Of a stretch of DNA of 64,000 bases, positions 1 to 9,988 are shown piece by piece. The notes beneath the pieces are model-generated. The model was not told the DNA's origin and searched no databases. It saw nothing but the letters and a program-made list of their open reading frames with translations. Position 1 is the first letter of the stretch. Every line of letters starts with the position of its first letter. The DNA is from Dyadobacter sp. UC 10. Lineage in GTDB: Bacteria > Bacteroidota > Bacteroidia > Cytophagales > Spirosomataceae. Made by a program: the position numbers and the translations under genes. The stretch is taken from contig NZ_VSRN01000001.1 of the NCBI RefSeq assembly GCF_008369915.1, positions 2,662,501 to 2,726,500 of the forward strand, written 5' to 3'.

Positions 1-1
1 T

Positions 2-958
2 GCTTCTGAAAACAATATGCCGATATGGGATGTGGTCGCCAATATCGGTAAATATGCCTCCGGACGCACAATTTCGCCTATCGAGCAATTTGCTACGCTG
101 ATCAAAAGCTTTAAAATCCAGGTTGAAGAAGGAAAAGATGCGTACGAAATTGCCGCGCACATTGCCAAGGCTTCCGGCATTCTGCGGGAATTGTATGAGG
201 ATAAAACGATTGAAGGGCTTTCTCGTTACGAAAACGTCCAGGAGCTGCTGAATGGTATCAAAGAGTTTGTTGACAGTGAAACTACGGAAGACAAATCGCT
301 CAGCGCATTTTTGCAATCCGTGTCGCTGCTAACCAATGCCGACGAGCCGGATGAAAACGAGGACCACGACCGGGTCACGATGATGACTATTCACTCGGCC
401 AAAGGACTGGAATTCAGGAATGTATTTATTGTGGGGTTAGAAGAAGACCTTTTCCCAAGCCAGATGATGCTTGAAAGTCGGCAGGACCTGGAAGAAGAGA
501 GGCGTCTGTTTTATGTTGCTATTACCCGGGCTGAAAAGAAACTGACGTTTTCTTACGCAGAAAGCCGCTACCAGTGGGGGCGCATTAAAATGTGTGAACC
601 GAGCAGGTTTTTACTGGAAGTCGACCAGCGTTTTCTGAATGTATCCAAAATGGTTCAGACTGCGATAGAAAGAGATTCCGGGCCGCCGCCAATTACCAAC
701 TTTGCGAGAAATCTTCGCAAACCGGCAGCTCCGGTGGCCACTTCTCCGGCCCCGGCCCACACCCCTTCGTCCGATTTTGTGCCGAGTGACACATTCGATC
801 TTGCGGAAGGTGATAAAGTTGAACACCTGAAATTCGGTTTCGGCCAGGTTACAAAAATGGACGTGAATGGTACAGACCGAAAAGCGACCGTTAAATTTGA
901 TCTGGTAGGAGAGAAAACACTGCTGCTGAGTTTTGCGAAGTTAAGGATACTTAAATAA
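2..958 (+). CDS. UvrD/PcrA-type ATP-dependent DNA helicase, C-terminal part
   Basis: This is the 3' end of a superfamily 1A helicase that unwinds DNA in repair and replication restart. The frame is open to the window edge, so the gene begins upstream. Visible are motif V (TIHSAKGLEF, about bases 386-415), motif VI with the arginine finger (RRLFYVAITRA, about 497-532), and a charged, proline-rich linker. A small Tudor-like C-terminal domain begins GDKVEHLKFGFGQV, as in PcrA and UvrD. The ATP-binding Walker A half is outside the window. The family is certain from motifs V and VI; whether this is the organism's main UvrD or a paralogue cannot be told from the fragment. Confidence 0.93.
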   Translation, partial: ASENNMPIWDVVANIGKYASGRTISPIEQFATLIKSFKIQVEEGKDAYEIAAHIAKASGILRELYEDKTIEGLSRYENVQELLNGIKEFVDSETTEDKSLSAFLQSVSLLTNADEPDENEDHDRVTMMTIHSAKGLEFRNVFIVGLEEDLFPSQMMLESRQDLEEERRLFYVAITRAEKKLTFSYAESRYQWGRIKMCEPSRFLLEVDQRFLNVSKMVQTAIERDSGPPPITNFARNLRKPAAPVATSPAPAHTPSSDFVPSDTFDLAEGDKVEHLKFGFGQVTKMDVNGTDRKATVKFDLVGEKTLLLSFAKLRILK

Positions 959-1046
959 ATCACTATCCATAGTTATAGTGGCTTCGCGGCCCGCTTTTAT
1001 ATAACTAATCTTACCCTAAAACTTCACTGATTAAAACAAACATAGT

Positions 1047-2543
1047 ATGTTCATTGAAAAGGATATAACGCAAATAAAGGAAAGAGGTAGTGATATCGGC
1101 ACTGTGGAAGAGCAGGTTGGATATTTTGTCAATGGTTTCCCGTTTCTTCAGCTGTCCAAGGCAGCCACGGTGGGTGACGGGATTATAAGGCTCACAGATG
1201 CAGAAATTTCAGAAGTTATCAGTGAATTTGATAAAAAAGCGGCGGATGGAGAAGTCGCATTGTTGAAATTTGTACCTGCTTCCGGCGCTGCAACGAGGAT
1301 GTTTAAGTCCCTTTTCAGCTTCTTACAGGAAGGCAAAAAAGATAAGTCGGTAGATGAGTTTTTTGCGAAGCTCCCGGACTTTGCTTTTTACGAAGATTTG
1401 AAAGCGTCCTTATTATCAGATGGTTACGATATTATATCTGCTGACGAAACGACGATCGCTTCTTATTTCCTTACTACCAAGGGCCTGGGTTACGGCGAAT
1501 TACCGAAAGGGTTGCTCAAATTCCATAACTATGCCGATCGTTCAAGAGCTCCATTGGAAGAGCATTTGGTAGAAGGAGCCCGATATGCCAATGCAGGTAG
1601 TAATGTGCAAATCCATTTTACCGTGTCGCCGGAGCACCGGGATAAGTTCGAAAAGCTGGTAGTGGAAGTGCTGCCCAGCTACCAGAGCGAATTCGGGGTT
1701 AGGTATATTGTTTCGTTTTCAGAACAAAAAAGTGCGACAGATACGATTGCGGTTAACCTGGACAATTCTCCGTTCCGCGAAAAAGACGGATCATTATTGT
1801 TCCGCCCGGCAGGTCACGGTGCATTGTTGGAGAATCTGAGCCAGCTCGATGCCGATATTATTTTTATTAAAAACATCGATAATGTTGTCCCTGACCGGAT
1901 TAAGGCAGATACTATTCAGTACAAAAAAGCACTCGCAGGAATTGTTCTTAAATACCAGAAAAAGACATTTGCATACCTCGAAAAGCTAAATGAAAGCTCT
2001 GATTTCAGTATTTTGACGGAACTGGATATGTTTTTCAAAGACGAGCTTTGTGTAATTCCACCTGCTGGGTTCGAATTGTGGGATGATCAAAAACGGAAAG
2101 ATTATTTTATCCAAAAACTGAATCGCCCATTACGCGCCTGCGGAATGGTGAAAAACCAGGGTGAACCTGGCGGCGGGCCTTTCTGGGCAGAAAATGCAGA
2201 TGGATCTTCTTCACTGCAAATTGTCGAATCAGCGCAGGTAGACGTAGATAACGCGGGCCAAAACGATATTTTTAAGAATTCGACTCACTTTAACCCGGTT
2301 GATCTGGTTTGCGGAGTGAAGAATTACAAAGGAGAATTGTTCGATCTGAAAAAATTCCGTGATCCGCTGACAGGTTTTATTACAGCGAAATCAAAGGACG
2401 GGAAAGACCTGAAAGCGCAGGAGTTGCCTGGGTTATGGAATGGATCTATGGCAGATTGGAATACGCTATTCGTGGAAGTTCCGCTAATTACTTTCAATCC
2501 CGTCAAAACAGTCAACGATCTGTTGAGAGAGCAGCACCAATAG
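1047..2543 (+). CDS. DUF4301 family protein
   Basis: A 498-residue soluble protein with no signal peptide or membrane segment. It matches the DUF4301 family, which is largely confined to Bacteroidota and has no established function that I know of. The signature stretch FVPASGAATRMFK (about residues 76-88) is followed by a long mixed alpha/beta region. The glycine-rich SGAATRMF segment resembles the nucleotide loop of sugar nucleotidyltransferases, which would fit a nucleotide-sugar role; that part is inference. It stands alone, 88 nt after the helicase gene, and ends at a strong bidirectional terminator. Full length for the family. Confidence 0.85.
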   Translation: MFIEKDITQIKERGSDIGTVEEQVGYFVNGFPFLQLSKAATVGDGIIRLTDAEISEVISEFDKKAADGEVALLKFVPASGAATRMFKSLFSFLQEGKKDKSVDEFFAKLPDFAFYEDLKASLLSDGYDIISADETTIASYFLTTKGLGYGELPKGLLKFHNYADRSRAPLEEHLVEGARYANAGSNVQIHFTVSPEHRDKFEKLVVEVLPSYQSEFGVRYIVSFSEQKSATDTIAVNLDNSPFREKDGSLLFRPAGHGALLENLSQLDADIIFIKNIDNVVPDRIKADTIQYKKALAGIVLKYQKKTFAYLEKLNESSDFSILTELDMFFKDELCVIPPAGFELWDDQKRKDYFIQKLNRPLRACGMVKNQGEPGGGPFWAENADGSSSLQIVESAQVDVDNAGQNDIFKNSTHFNPVDLVCGVKNYKGELFDLKKFRDPLTGFITAKSKDGKDLKAQELPGLWNGSMADWNTLFVEVPLITFNPVKTVNDLLREQHQ

Positions 2544-2568
2544 CAAACAAAATGGTTTTAAAATAAAA

Positions 2569-2597
2569 AACCGCAGAATATCCTTCTGCGGTTTTTT
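2569..2597. terminator. Bidirectional rho-independent terminator
   Basis: Perfect 10-bp stem (AACCGCAGAA at 2569-2578, TTCTGCGGTT at 2584-2593) with a 5-nt loop. It has a T run on the plus side and an A run upstream that gives a U tract on the minus side. It lies between the convergent DUF4301 and Lrp-type genes and can serve both. Confidence 0.9.
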
Positions 2598-2619
2598 GTC
2601 TAATGTCTGATGAAATCCA

Positions 2620-3093
2620 TCAAGGTATTGGTAGCACTTTGCTTTCTTTAAAAGTAGATAGGATAACCATTGTTTGGGTACTTGCTACTTCCTCTATTTC
2701 ATTGATCTTTTCAAGCATCAGTTTCTGGTAAGTACTGATATCTTTTGAAATTACCCTCAATAAAAAGTCACCGGTGCCTGTAACGTGGTGACATTCAATT
2801 ACTTCCGGAATAGCATGAATCTTTTCAACAAACGATTCCGTCACAGCTTTACGGTGCCCAACCAATGATATCTGAACAAAGGTGCTAACACCCAGGCCCA
2901 CTTTCTCAGGTTCGAGCTGAGCATGATAACTTTTTATGATGCCAGACTGTTCCAGTTTTTTAACACGCTCCAAAGTCGGAGCAGGAGACAGCCCTATTTC
3001 TTTCGATAATTGAGCGTTGGTTATTTTTGCGTTCGTTTGTAAGATCTCCAGTACTTTACGGTCTATCTGGTCTAACTTAATAATGGCCGACAT
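2620..3093 (-). CDS. Lrp/AsnC family transcriptional regulator
   Basis: A 157-residue feast/famine regulator: an N-terminal winged helix-turn-helix (LDQIDRKVLEILQ, then the recognition region LSPAPTLERVKKLEQSGII) followed by a C-terminal RAM effector-binding domain (HHVTGTGDFLLRV). Family members form octamers and respond to amino acids, mostly leucine, alanine or lysine. An upstream ATG at 3141 gives 16 extra residues, but the canonical N-terminus starts at 3093. A TAGTTTTG box on the minus strand (3139-3146) overlaps that upstream ATG, which favours 3093. The gene is monocistronic and shares a terminator with the convergent gene. The effector is unknown. Confidence 0.9.
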   Translation of the reverse strand: MSAIIKLDQIDRKVLEILQTNAKITNAQLSKEIGLSPAPTLERVKKLEQSGIIKSYHAQLEPEKVGLGVSTFVQISLVGHRKAVTESFVEKIHAIPEVIECHHVTGTGDFLLRVISKDISTYQKLMLEKINEIEEVASTQTMVILSTFKESKVLPIP

Positions 3094-3138
3094 TTCTCTT
3101 TGACTAAGGTTTTTACGAGGCCCCTTTTTGGGACGCTG

Positions 3139-3146
3139 CAAAACTA
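3139..3146 (-). promoter_or_regulatory. Candidate -7 box (TAnnTTTG) of the Lrp-type gene
   Basis: The minus strand reads TAGTTTTG, matching the Bacteroidota -7 element, about 46 nt before the chosen start. No clear TTG at the -33 position, so the assignment is tentative. Confidence 0.35.
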
Positions 3147-3278
3147 AATAGTTTCCCGAAGATTCTTGTAATTTTATATTGGAAATTTGTCAAAAAAAAG
3201 AATTATCGTAGGTCAAAATAGATTTTAGTACTTAAATATTAGGCTCACAAAGATTTAAACGCATTGAAATCGATTAGA

Positions 3279-4220
3279 TCAGACAGCATACGTTTCTATT
3301 TTTTGCAGGAAATCCTGGTAAGTATTCCGGATTCCATCCTCTAAATCTATCCGGTGCTTCCAGCCCAGATTGTGGAGTCTGCTCACGTCCATCAGCTTTC
3401 TTGGCGTACCGTCGGGCTTATCCGTATTCCAGTTGATTTCACCTTCATAACCTACCGTATCTTTGATCATTTCAGCAAGGGATTTGATCGTTACATCAGC
3501 ACCGACACCTACATTTACAAAGCCGGGCTCGTTATAATTTTGCATCAGGAAATAACAGGCGTCTGCGAGATCGTCCGCATGTAAAAACTCTCTCAGCGGC
3601 GATCCGGTGCCCCAAAGCTCGACAGCAGGCTTGTTTTCTTCCTTAGCCTCGTGGAATTTCCGGATCATAGCCGGCAAAACGTGCGAGTTGTTCAGATCAT
3701 AGTTATCATTCGGACCGTACAAATTGGTGGGCATTACCGAGATAAAATTGCAACCATATTGGGCGCGGTAAGCTTCGCACATTTTAATGCCCGCGATCTT
3801 GGCAATTGCGTAAGGTTCGTTGGTAGGTTCCAGCAAGCCGGTTAATAAAGATTCTTCGCGCAGGGGCTGCGGGGCAAGCTTGGGGTAGATGCAGCTGGAT
3901 CCGAGAAACATCAGCTTTGTGGCGCCCGAGTGGTAAGCGCTGTCGATTACATTATTCTGAATCAGCAGGTTATCATGCAAAAATTCAGCGCGGTAAATGT
4001 TGTTTGCCATAATGCCGCCCACTTTTGCCGCAGCAAGGAAAATATAGGCCGGACGTTCCGTCTCGAAAAAAGATCTTACTGCACGCTGATCGCGGAGATC
4101 AAGCTCGGAGGAAGTTTTGAGAACAAGGTTGTTATAGCCTTCGCTGACCAATTTTCTGTGTATGGCAGAACCTACCATTCCTCGATGCCCGGCGATATAA
4201 ATTTTTGCGCTTTTTTCCAC
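3279..4220 (-). CDS. fcl: GDP-L-fucose synthase
   Basis: Epimerase/reductase of the extended SDR family. It converts GDP-4-keto-6-deoxy-mannose to GDP-L-fucose with NADPH, supplying fucose for surface glycans. At 313 residues it is full length. Visible are the nucleotide loop GHRGMVG (11-17), the catalytic serine region SSCIYP (108-113) and the catalytic pair Y137-x3-K141 in YAIAK. The partner GDP-mannose dehydratase (gmd) is not next to it; the neighbours are an Lrp-type regulator and a divergent secreted protein. A TACTTTTG box on the minus strand at 4277-4284 could be its -7 element. Family assignment is firm. Confidence 0.95.
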   Translation of the reverse strand: MEKSAKIYIAGHRGMVGSAIHRKLVSEGYNNLVLKTSSELDLRDQRAVRSFFETERPAYIFLAAAKVGGIMANNIYRAEFLHDNLLIQNNVIDSAYHSGATKLMFLGSSCIYPKLAPQPLREESLLTGLLEPTNEPYAIAKIAGIKMCEAYRAQYGCNFISVMPTNLYGPNDNYDLNNSHVLPAMIRKFHEAKEENKPAVELWGTGSPLREFLHADDLADACYFLMQNYNEPGFVNVGVGADVTIKSLAEMIKDTVGYEGEINWNTDKPDGTPRKLMDVSRLHNLGWKHRIDLEDGIRNTYQDFLQKIETYAV

Positions 4221-4316
4221 GGTGTTTTTTTTAAATTTGTACGTTGAATATCAATATAGAAAAAATCAATTCGTTACAAAAGTAACAATCTTGACCGTAA
4301 GAAAAATCCAATTCTC

Positions 4317-5330
4317 ATGCAAAGAATCGTTCTGATTTGTAGCCTTATTTCGTGCTGTCTGATAGAGGGGGGATATGCTCAGTCCATTCAAAAGGATTCT
4401 ACGGCACCAGCCTGGCTACCAAAGGAAACTGTAAAAAAAGACAGCGCCAGCAAATCAACGGGACTTAATTCATTTATTTCCGGACTCGATCCAGTCGTAG
4501 GAGCCTCATTACCAGGAGATAAAGGTAAGTCGACCAATTTGTCGACACTTTTCGGCGAGACGATTCCTGACCTTGGTTTAAGGGTAAAGGAATACAAGAG
4601 CCAAAAGAAAGATCGCAAGGCAAGAAAAGAAAGAGCCAAGCTTGCAAAAGTGCAATATAAAGGTGTTCCAATGCAAAGCATGTCGGTCAAATACGGCAGC
4701 GGCGAGCGGGCGACGGTGGAATCATTTCACGTATTAAAAGAATATAAGCCGATCAATCAATACGTTCGTGCTACCGAGACGCGCTGGTACAACAAAAAAG
4801 GTAAAAAGCTAAGCTCGGGCGCCGTGCAGAAAAATGACGAGGCGCTACCGCTGCACGGTTCTTATAAAAAATATAGCGGAGAAAACCTGATCGAGGAAGG
4901 ATTTTACTATATGGGTGTCAAGGACGGGCGCTGGGTGAAATACGACGCCAAGTACAATCTCATTGATAAGACAGTCTGGGACCGCGGTTTTCCGGCCGAG
5001 TCACATATCACTTACTATGATTCCGCACATACGCAGGTAAAAGAAGTAATGCCGGTTATGTTTGGTGAAGTGGAGGGAGAATTTCTGCAGTTTTATAAGG
5101 AAGGCCAGCTCATGGCAAGCGGAAAATATGATGACGGCAAAAAAATAGGTCGGTGGATTGAATATTATCAGTTTCGCCGGCAACGCAAAAAAGAAATACA
5201 ATATCCCAAAACGAGCTGGGAAGAAGAGTTTGAACCTTTTGTTTTGAGAGAGTGGGACGACAAGGGCAAGCTGCTTTACGATTATACAAAGGACCCCCGC
5301 GCTTCGGCCGAAGAGGAAACCGAAAACTAA
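4317..5330 (+). CDS. Secreted protein with MORN/YwqK-like repeats
   Basis: A 337-residue protein with an N-terminal signal peptide ending near GGYAQ. A low-complexity, lysine-rich middle part is followed by at least two repeats of the MORN/YwqK antitoxin-like type (YSGENLIEEGFYYMGVKDGRW and EGQLMASGKYDDGKKIGRW). Such repeats form beta-hairpin ribbons and are common in exported Bacteroidota proteins of unknown role. The next gene, a membrane protein, starts 4 nt after the stop, so the two are probably cotranscribed. No enzymatic motif is visible, and I do not assign a function. Confidence 0.7.
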   Translation: MQRIVLICSLISCCLIEGGYAQSIQKDSTAPAWLPKETVKKDSASKSTGLNSFISGLDPVVGASLPGDKGKSTNLSTLFGETIPDLGLRVKEYKSQKKDRKARKERAKLAKVQYKGVPMQSMSVKYGSGERATVESFHVLKEYKPINQYVRATETRWYNKKGKKLSSGAVQKNDEALPLHGSYKKYSGENLIEEGFYYMGVKDGRWVKYDAKYNLIDKTVWDRGFPAESHITYYDSAHTQVKEVMPVMFGEVEGEFLQFYKEGQLMASGKYDDGKKIGRWIEYYQFRRQRKKEIQYPKTSWEEEFEPFVLREWDDKGKLLYDYTKDPRASAEEETEN

Positions 5331-5334
5331 ATTT

Positions 5335-7032
5335 ATGCTCCAATCTCTCCTTCATTTTGCCAGGGAAAAAACCTGGCTTTTATTATTGTTTTGCATTGCT
5401 CCTGTCGTAATTTATATCTGGGTATTTAAAGCTATTGCTCTAAATGTCAACTATATAGCATTCGACGATATCACGATCCTCGGTGTTATCCCACCATTTG
5501 GTGAGGCCAGTCTCTACGAGCGCTGGAAGCTGCTCACCGACCTTTTTCCCGAGCATCGGCTCGTGTTTTCCCGCTCAGTTATTCTACTGTTATATGGAAT
5601 ATTTGGCAAGGTCAATCTAGTTTGGCCGATGATCATTGCCAATACCTGCTGGGCCTTGTGCGCATTCGTTTTTTATCGTGCGTTTACCAGGCTGGGCATT
5701 TCGCTATGGTATTTTGTACCGGTTATGTGGTTGTGGTTCAATATCCAATCCTTTGAAAATATCTTCTGGGGAGTAAGCTCACTTTGTAACTTCGGTGTGA
5801 TCCTGTTTTTCCTGTCGGCACTGTATTACGCCGCATTTCATCCCCGTAAAATTGTGATTGCACTTGCATTTGCGCTGGCAGCCACATTTACTTACGGGAA
5901 TGGGTTAATGGTTTTTCCTGTGATCGGACTGATTTATCTGGTGAGCGGATATCGAAAGCAGTTTTTTATTACGCTATTCACCGCTGCACTCGTTGCGATC
6001 GTGTATTTCATCGATTTCACACCAATCACTCAAAACCTCGACATTTCAAATCCCAAGCAGGTGAAAGAAGGTTTTTTCGGCTTTTTTGGATTTATAGGTT
6101 CAATTGCGACACTTACTGCCTATAACACGCCTTATTCCATTCTGTATCTGGCTTCGTGTGTTGGAATGCTGTTCATTGCACTGTTGATCTTTTTGTTCAG
6201 AAAGGAATTCGTCAAACTGTGGGATCCTGCTTTTTTAAAGGTGCGTTATGAAAACCAAATCGCACTTTTCGCTGCCGGAATTGCCATATTGGTTGGAATC
6301 ACCGCCCTTGCGCTGACCTACAAGCGCATTCCTACCGATACTTTTGAGGGAATGTATAAAGGAAGGTACCGGATGTATTCAGTGCTTTGGAGCATTGCAT
6401 TGTATTTCGCATTCCTTTCCCTGACTAAAAAATCTGTCGTGACGAAATTCGCTCCGGGAATTCTGGTACTCACGATCGCATTAAATCTGGTCATTTTACA
6501 CAGCAATTTTGCAGACGCCGTTAACAACCGCAGGGCTGCAATTACGCAGGAATTTAATGCGCGGTACAATGCAGACTGGCTGGGTCTCAGCATGTTTTCG
6601 ATGGATCAGCAGCACTACGAGAAAATAAGGTCATACTATAAATCAGCGGATCCGATTGCGGAAGGATGGAATCCGGGAACGAAAGTACTGGATGTGCAGT
6701 GCGACAGTTTGCTATCGCCCGAAACCGTTGAGAAAATAGGTAACCACATTGTAATCAGGTTTCCGCAGGATTTTTTCAAAGCAGTAAAAGACTATTCCGA
6801 TGGTCCCTATATCTTGCTCAAATCTCGTGAGCACGTTTACGCCTCACCACCTTTCCAGTTTGCAGTACCATTAAAAACCACCGCGCGCAGACTCATGTAC
6901 TTTTCAAAAGGAGCGTATGGAAGCTTTCACGAAGCTACCGTCGAGCCTGGTCTGTATCAGGTTTATTTGCTGGTCCGAAAGGAGGGAAGAAACCGCATCT
7001 ATTGCACCGGCAGCACCTGGGAGGAGAAATAG
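5335..7032 (+). CDS. Polytopic membrane protein, possible GT-C type glycosyltransferase
   Basis: 565 residues with about ten predicted membrane segments in the first 390 residues and a soluble C-terminal part of about 170 residues. The first extracytoplasmic loop carries an acidic pair (FDDITILG) and a later EHRLVFSR. This layout recalls GT-C glycosyltransferases, which use an acidic residue in the first loop, but no family motif is strong enough to be sure. It follows the MORN-like gene by 4 nt and ends 3 nt before the convergent PBP4-type gene, with no obvious terminator between. It could equally be an O-antigen-related membrane protein of another family. Confidence 0.55.
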   Translation: MLQSLLHFAREKTWLLLLFCIAPVVIYIWVFKAIALNVNYIAFDDITILGVIPPFGEASLYERWKLLTDLFPEHRLVFSRSVILLLYGIFGKVNLVWPMIIANTCWALCAFVFYRAFTRLGISLWYFVPVMWLWFNIQSFENIFWGVSSLCNFGVILFFLSALYYAAFHPRKIVIALAFALAATFTYGNGLMVFPVIGLIYLVSGYRKQFFITLFTAALVAIVYFIDFTPITQNLDISNPKQVKEGFFGFFGFIGSIATLTAYNTPYSILYLASCVGMLFIALLIFLFRKEFVKLWDPAFLKVRYENQIALFAAGIAILVGITALALTYKRIPTDTFEGMYKGRYRMYSVLWSIALYFAFLSLTKKSVVTKFAPGILVLTIALNLVILHSNFADAVNNRRAAITQEFNARYNADWLGLSMFSMDQQHYEKIRSYYKSADPIAEGWNPGTKVLDVQCDSLLSPETVEKIGNHIVIRFPQDFFKAVKDYSDGPYILLKSREHVYASPPFQFAVPLKTTARRLMYFSKGAYGSFHEATVEPGLYQVYLLVRKEGRNRIYCTGSTWEEK

Positions 7033-7035
7033 TGG

Positions 7036-8310
7036 CTAAAACTTGTCGTGTACGCCAGTCAATATCCTTTCTACTTCCTTCCTTACTTCGCTGCTGGGTC
7101 GGGTAAAATTGTTATTCATAAAGCTGAAAACCAGTATGTTACCTTTTTTTGTAATTAAAAAACCGCTCAGATTAAAGACATTGCTCAGGCTGCCTGTTTT
7201 CGCAAAAATGAACGGCGTGCTGTCTTTAAACAAATTTTTCAAAGTCCCGCTTTTACCGCCGGAAGGCAATATCTGAAAAAGCCTTTCCTGAGGCATTTTT
7301 AAATAAATCTTCTGTAAAAGTGCTGCAATGCTTCTCGGAGTGAACAGATTATACCTGCTCAAACCCGACCCGTCTTTCCAAATCGGTTTGTCTGGCAGAT
7401 CCTTCAGATGATGCTCAATGGCATGTGCAATCGCCTTTTCTGTATTCAAAGGCAAACCATTTGCGGAAGCATAAAGCAGCATGAGTTGCTCCGCCAGCAT
7501 ATTATCACTTACCTGCATCATTCTGGAATAGAGCGAATCGGAAGGAATGCTGTTAATCCGCTGCAACTCAATATCCAGCGGAATATTGATCAGTTTGATC
7601 TCTTTTTTTAATGTGTCGCTCAGCAGCTGCACGGTCAGCAAATCCGTCATACGCACCGGAATGTCCTGTTCAAGCCCCTGTGGTACAACGAGTTTTGAGT
7701 GGTGAAAAACGTTTTGCATTTCTTCCCTTTGAATTCCGGATGCAAGGCTGTCGAAAACCATAGCCTGTTTCCACCGCGCCGGGCTTACCGTGAATTGCTG
7801 TGAAGGACCGCCTTTAAAACGCGCAATATTTCCATAAACAGGCATTGCAGTAACCTCCGGCTGGTAGTAATCATTATAGTCGCTCCACGCCCAGCCAGGT
7901 CCGAAACGCTTATTTTCGAAATTATATGGAGTAAAAAATATAGGCTCTTTCCGGTTTTTTAAAAAATCAAATACCTTGCTATGAGGCAGGTCCGGGTGCA
8001 GAAGAGACGGGTCGCCGGTACCACGTACAATGAGCAACTCGCCCCATTCAAGATATTCGAGGCCCGGAATAGAATCGCCGAGGGCACAAAGGCCTGCATA
8101 AAAGCTGAATAGTTTGGTATTGGAAGCAGGTGTGAAATATTTGTTTCCCTGATAGGATCCCAGTTCTTTGTTTTCTTTCAGATCGGAGATAGAAACCCCT
8201 GTATGTTGCTGACTTAGAACAGACGAATTCCGGATTTCCTTATTTAAATAACGCGAAACAGAGCAGCCGGATAATGTGAGGATACTGACGAGGAAAAGCA
8301 GCGTGCGCAT
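7036..8310 (-). CDS. PBP4-type D-alanyl-D-alanine carboxypeptidase (S13), lipoprotein
   Basis: Penicillin-binding serine peptidase that trims or cross-cleaves peptidoglycan stem peptides in the periplasm. All three active-site motifs are present: SxxK as S63-N-T-K66, SxN as SDN near residue 265, and KTG in FAKTGS near 370. The N-terminus MRTLLFLVSILTLSGC is a lipoprotein signal with cysteine at position 16, so the enzyme is probably anchored to a membrane. At 424 residues it is on the short side for PBP4/DacB. A TAACTTTG box on the minus strand (8337-8344) may be the -7 promoter element. Whether it acts as carboxypeptidase or endopeptidase cannot be read from sequence. Confidence 0.88.
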   Translation of the reverse strand: MRTLLFLVSILTLSGCSVSRYLNKEIRNSSVLSQQHTGVSISDLKENKELGSYQGNKYFTPASNTKLFSFYAGLCALGDSIPGLEYLEWGELLIVRGTGDPSLLHPDLPHSKVFDFLKNRKEPIFFTPYNFENKRFGPGWAWSDYNDYYQPEVTAMPVYGNIARFKGGPSQQFTVSPARWKQAMVFDSLASGIQREEMQNVFHHSKLVVPQGLEQDIPVRMTDLLTVQLLSDTLKKEIKLINIPLDIELQRINSIPSDSLYSRMMQVSDNMLAEQLMLLYASANGLPLNTEKAIAHAIEHHLKDLPDKPIWKDGSGLSRYNLFTPRSIAALLQKIYLKMPQERLFQILPSGGKSGTLKNLFKDSTPFIFAKTGSLSNVFNLSGFLITKKGNILVFSFMNNNFTRPSSEVRKEVERILTGVHDKF

Positions 8311-8406
8311 GAAAAAGCTTTAATAATGAATGAAAACAAAGTTAATATTTTCAGTCATTTAAAAAGGGCCGGTTAGCAGCCGGCAAGCGAATTTAAGATA
8401 GGGTAA

Positions 8407-9900
8407 TCAATGGCGCTGCCTCTGGCCAATATGTTGTACGTCTTTAATTACCAGCGAGAACTTGCCTTCCAGCGGAATAATGGAATCGGTTTTGGAGTTA
8501 AAATCGGGCAGGCAAGTGGAATCGGCCAGAACATACCTTGTGGAATTGGTATCAGTCGTGAGCGAGAGCAGGTGGTATCTTTGTAAATTAGCATGAATGT
8601 CGGCATTCTGATATAGCTCGGGGCAAATGCCGATGGTCGACGACCTTTTAACCATCTTTTTCAGTTTTAAAGCATTTGCCGCCATCACGCTGGACTTCGA
8701 ATCTATCATTTTTGAAGCGGTTAGTATCCAGCAGCCCGCGCACAAGAAAAGGGTAGCAGTGATAAAATGGCTTTTTCTCATTGAAATGATTACTCCGACT
8801 TGCTCAGCCAGGATTGAAGCAAAAAACAATGCTACAAAAGGCAGGGCCGGCAGGAGGTAGTGCGGGTACTGCTTAATGCTGACAAGCATTGGAACGATGC
8901 CGGAACAGGCGATCAGGAATGTGAACAAGCTTGTTTCTCTGACGGCCCTGGTCATTTTTATTTTTATCTGAAAAAAATAAGCAGCCAGGCGGATGACCAG
9001 AACTACTAACAAATGCGGATATACGTTCCTGGCTAACTCGAAAACCAGGATGAAATGCGCGGTCCAGCCGGTGCCGGTTTTTTCTCTTTTCTGTAATAAA
9101 GCCTGAACCACCTGGCCCTGGAAGTAAGTTTCAAGGAAGTCGCAGGCAGGCTCGTAGCTGAGGATGGTTAGGAAACCAATAGCGAAAGTGCCGGCCATAA
9201 ACGCCGTAGCGACAATAGCAGTTTTTACTTTTTTGAATTCGAAGCAAATACAGAAGATGACGGGGATAGCCAGTGGAAAAAGTCCTACCGGGCCCTTGGA
9301 AAGGAAGGCTGCCAGAATCGAAATTCCGGCCAAGATCATCCAGAAATAGTTTTTGCCGGCCCGGTTATTTTTGAAAAAAAGTAATTGAAAGTAGCACGAT
9401 AACAAACAGAAAACGGCCATTGTACTGTCCAGAAAGTTATTCGGAATGCTGTACCAAACCGTTATCATCGCATACCAGCTAAGTACAGGCATCCACGAAT
9501 ACTTTTTCAGATCAGGGGTATTCTCGAATAGCGTTTTCCAGATTGCAGTGATTAGAATTATAGAGAAGATCAGAATCAGCAGGTTATAAATATTCTCAAC
9601 GGCAGTACTGTCGCCCATAATTCGGAAAAGAAGCGACTGCATGCCGAACTGCAGGGGCGGGTGGCCGGAAAAGAATTCATTATTGTCGTAGGGAAGCCAA
9701 AAGGAGTCTGCAAAAACGGGGCGCCAGAAAGATCCGATTCCTATCGACATATTTCTGGCAATGGAAGCGTAGGTCACGCCATCCATAAACATCACATTAT
9801 CGACAGAACGGGGAAGAAAAGTAATGAGGATGAAACTTAATGTGAAGCCCCACGCGACTATTGTGATGTAGTTGCTGCCAGGCTTTTTCAAAAACATCAT
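8407..9900 (-). CDS. GT39-family (ArnT/PMT-like) membrane glycosyltransferase
   Basis: Integral membrane protein with about ten to twelve hydrophobic segments. The first loop contains MDGVTYASIARNM, and a GHPPLQF motif follows about 45 residues later. This pattern is typical of GT39 and ArnT-like enzymes that move sugars from polyprenyl phosphate carriers to lipid A, proteins or other acceptors on the periplasmic side. The longest frame starts at 9963, but a TTG-N17-TATGTTTG promoter match (9933-9960) covers that region. I therefore place the start at 9900, giving 497 residues; 9897 is also possible. It is divergent from recQ. Donor and acceptor are unknown. Confidence 0.8.
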   Translation of the reverse strand: MMFLKKPGSNYITIVAWGFTLSFILITFLPRSVDNVMFMDGVTYASIARNMSIGIGSFWRPVFADSFWLPYDNNEFFSGHPPLQFGMQSLLFRIMGDSTAVENIYNLLILIFSIILITAIWKTLFENTPDLKKYSWMPVLSWYAMITVWYSIPNNFLDSTMAVFCLLSCYFQLLFFKNNRAGKNYFWMILAGISILAAFLSKGPVGLFPLAIPVIFCICFEFKKVKTAIVATAFMAGTFAIGFLTILSYEPACDFLETYFQGQVVQALLQKREKTGTGWTAHFILVFELARNVYPHLLVVLVIRLAAYFFQIKIKMTRAVRETSLFTFLIACSGIVPMLVSIKQYPHYLLPALPFVALFFASILAEQVGVIISMRKSHFITATLFLCAGCWILTASKMIDSKSSVMAANALKLKKMVKRSSTIGICPELYQNADIHANLQRYHLLSLTTDTNSTRYVLADSTCLPDFNSKTDSIIPLEGKFSLVIKDVQHIGQRQRH

Positions 9901-9932
9901 AGTAGGTGAAGTTGAGTAAAAATTGCTAATCG

Positions 9933-9960
9933 CAAACATAATCACATTACCTTGTACCAA
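9933..9960 (-). promoter_or_regulatory. Bacteroidota-type promoter of the GT39-type gene
   Basis: The minus strand reads TTG, 17 nt, TATGTTTG, matching the -33/-7 pattern of the Bacteroidota primary sigma factor. Transcription would start near 9926, about 26 nt before the ATG at 9900. Confidence 0.5.
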
Positions 9961-9988
9961 CATATTTTACACACTGTATATTGCCACA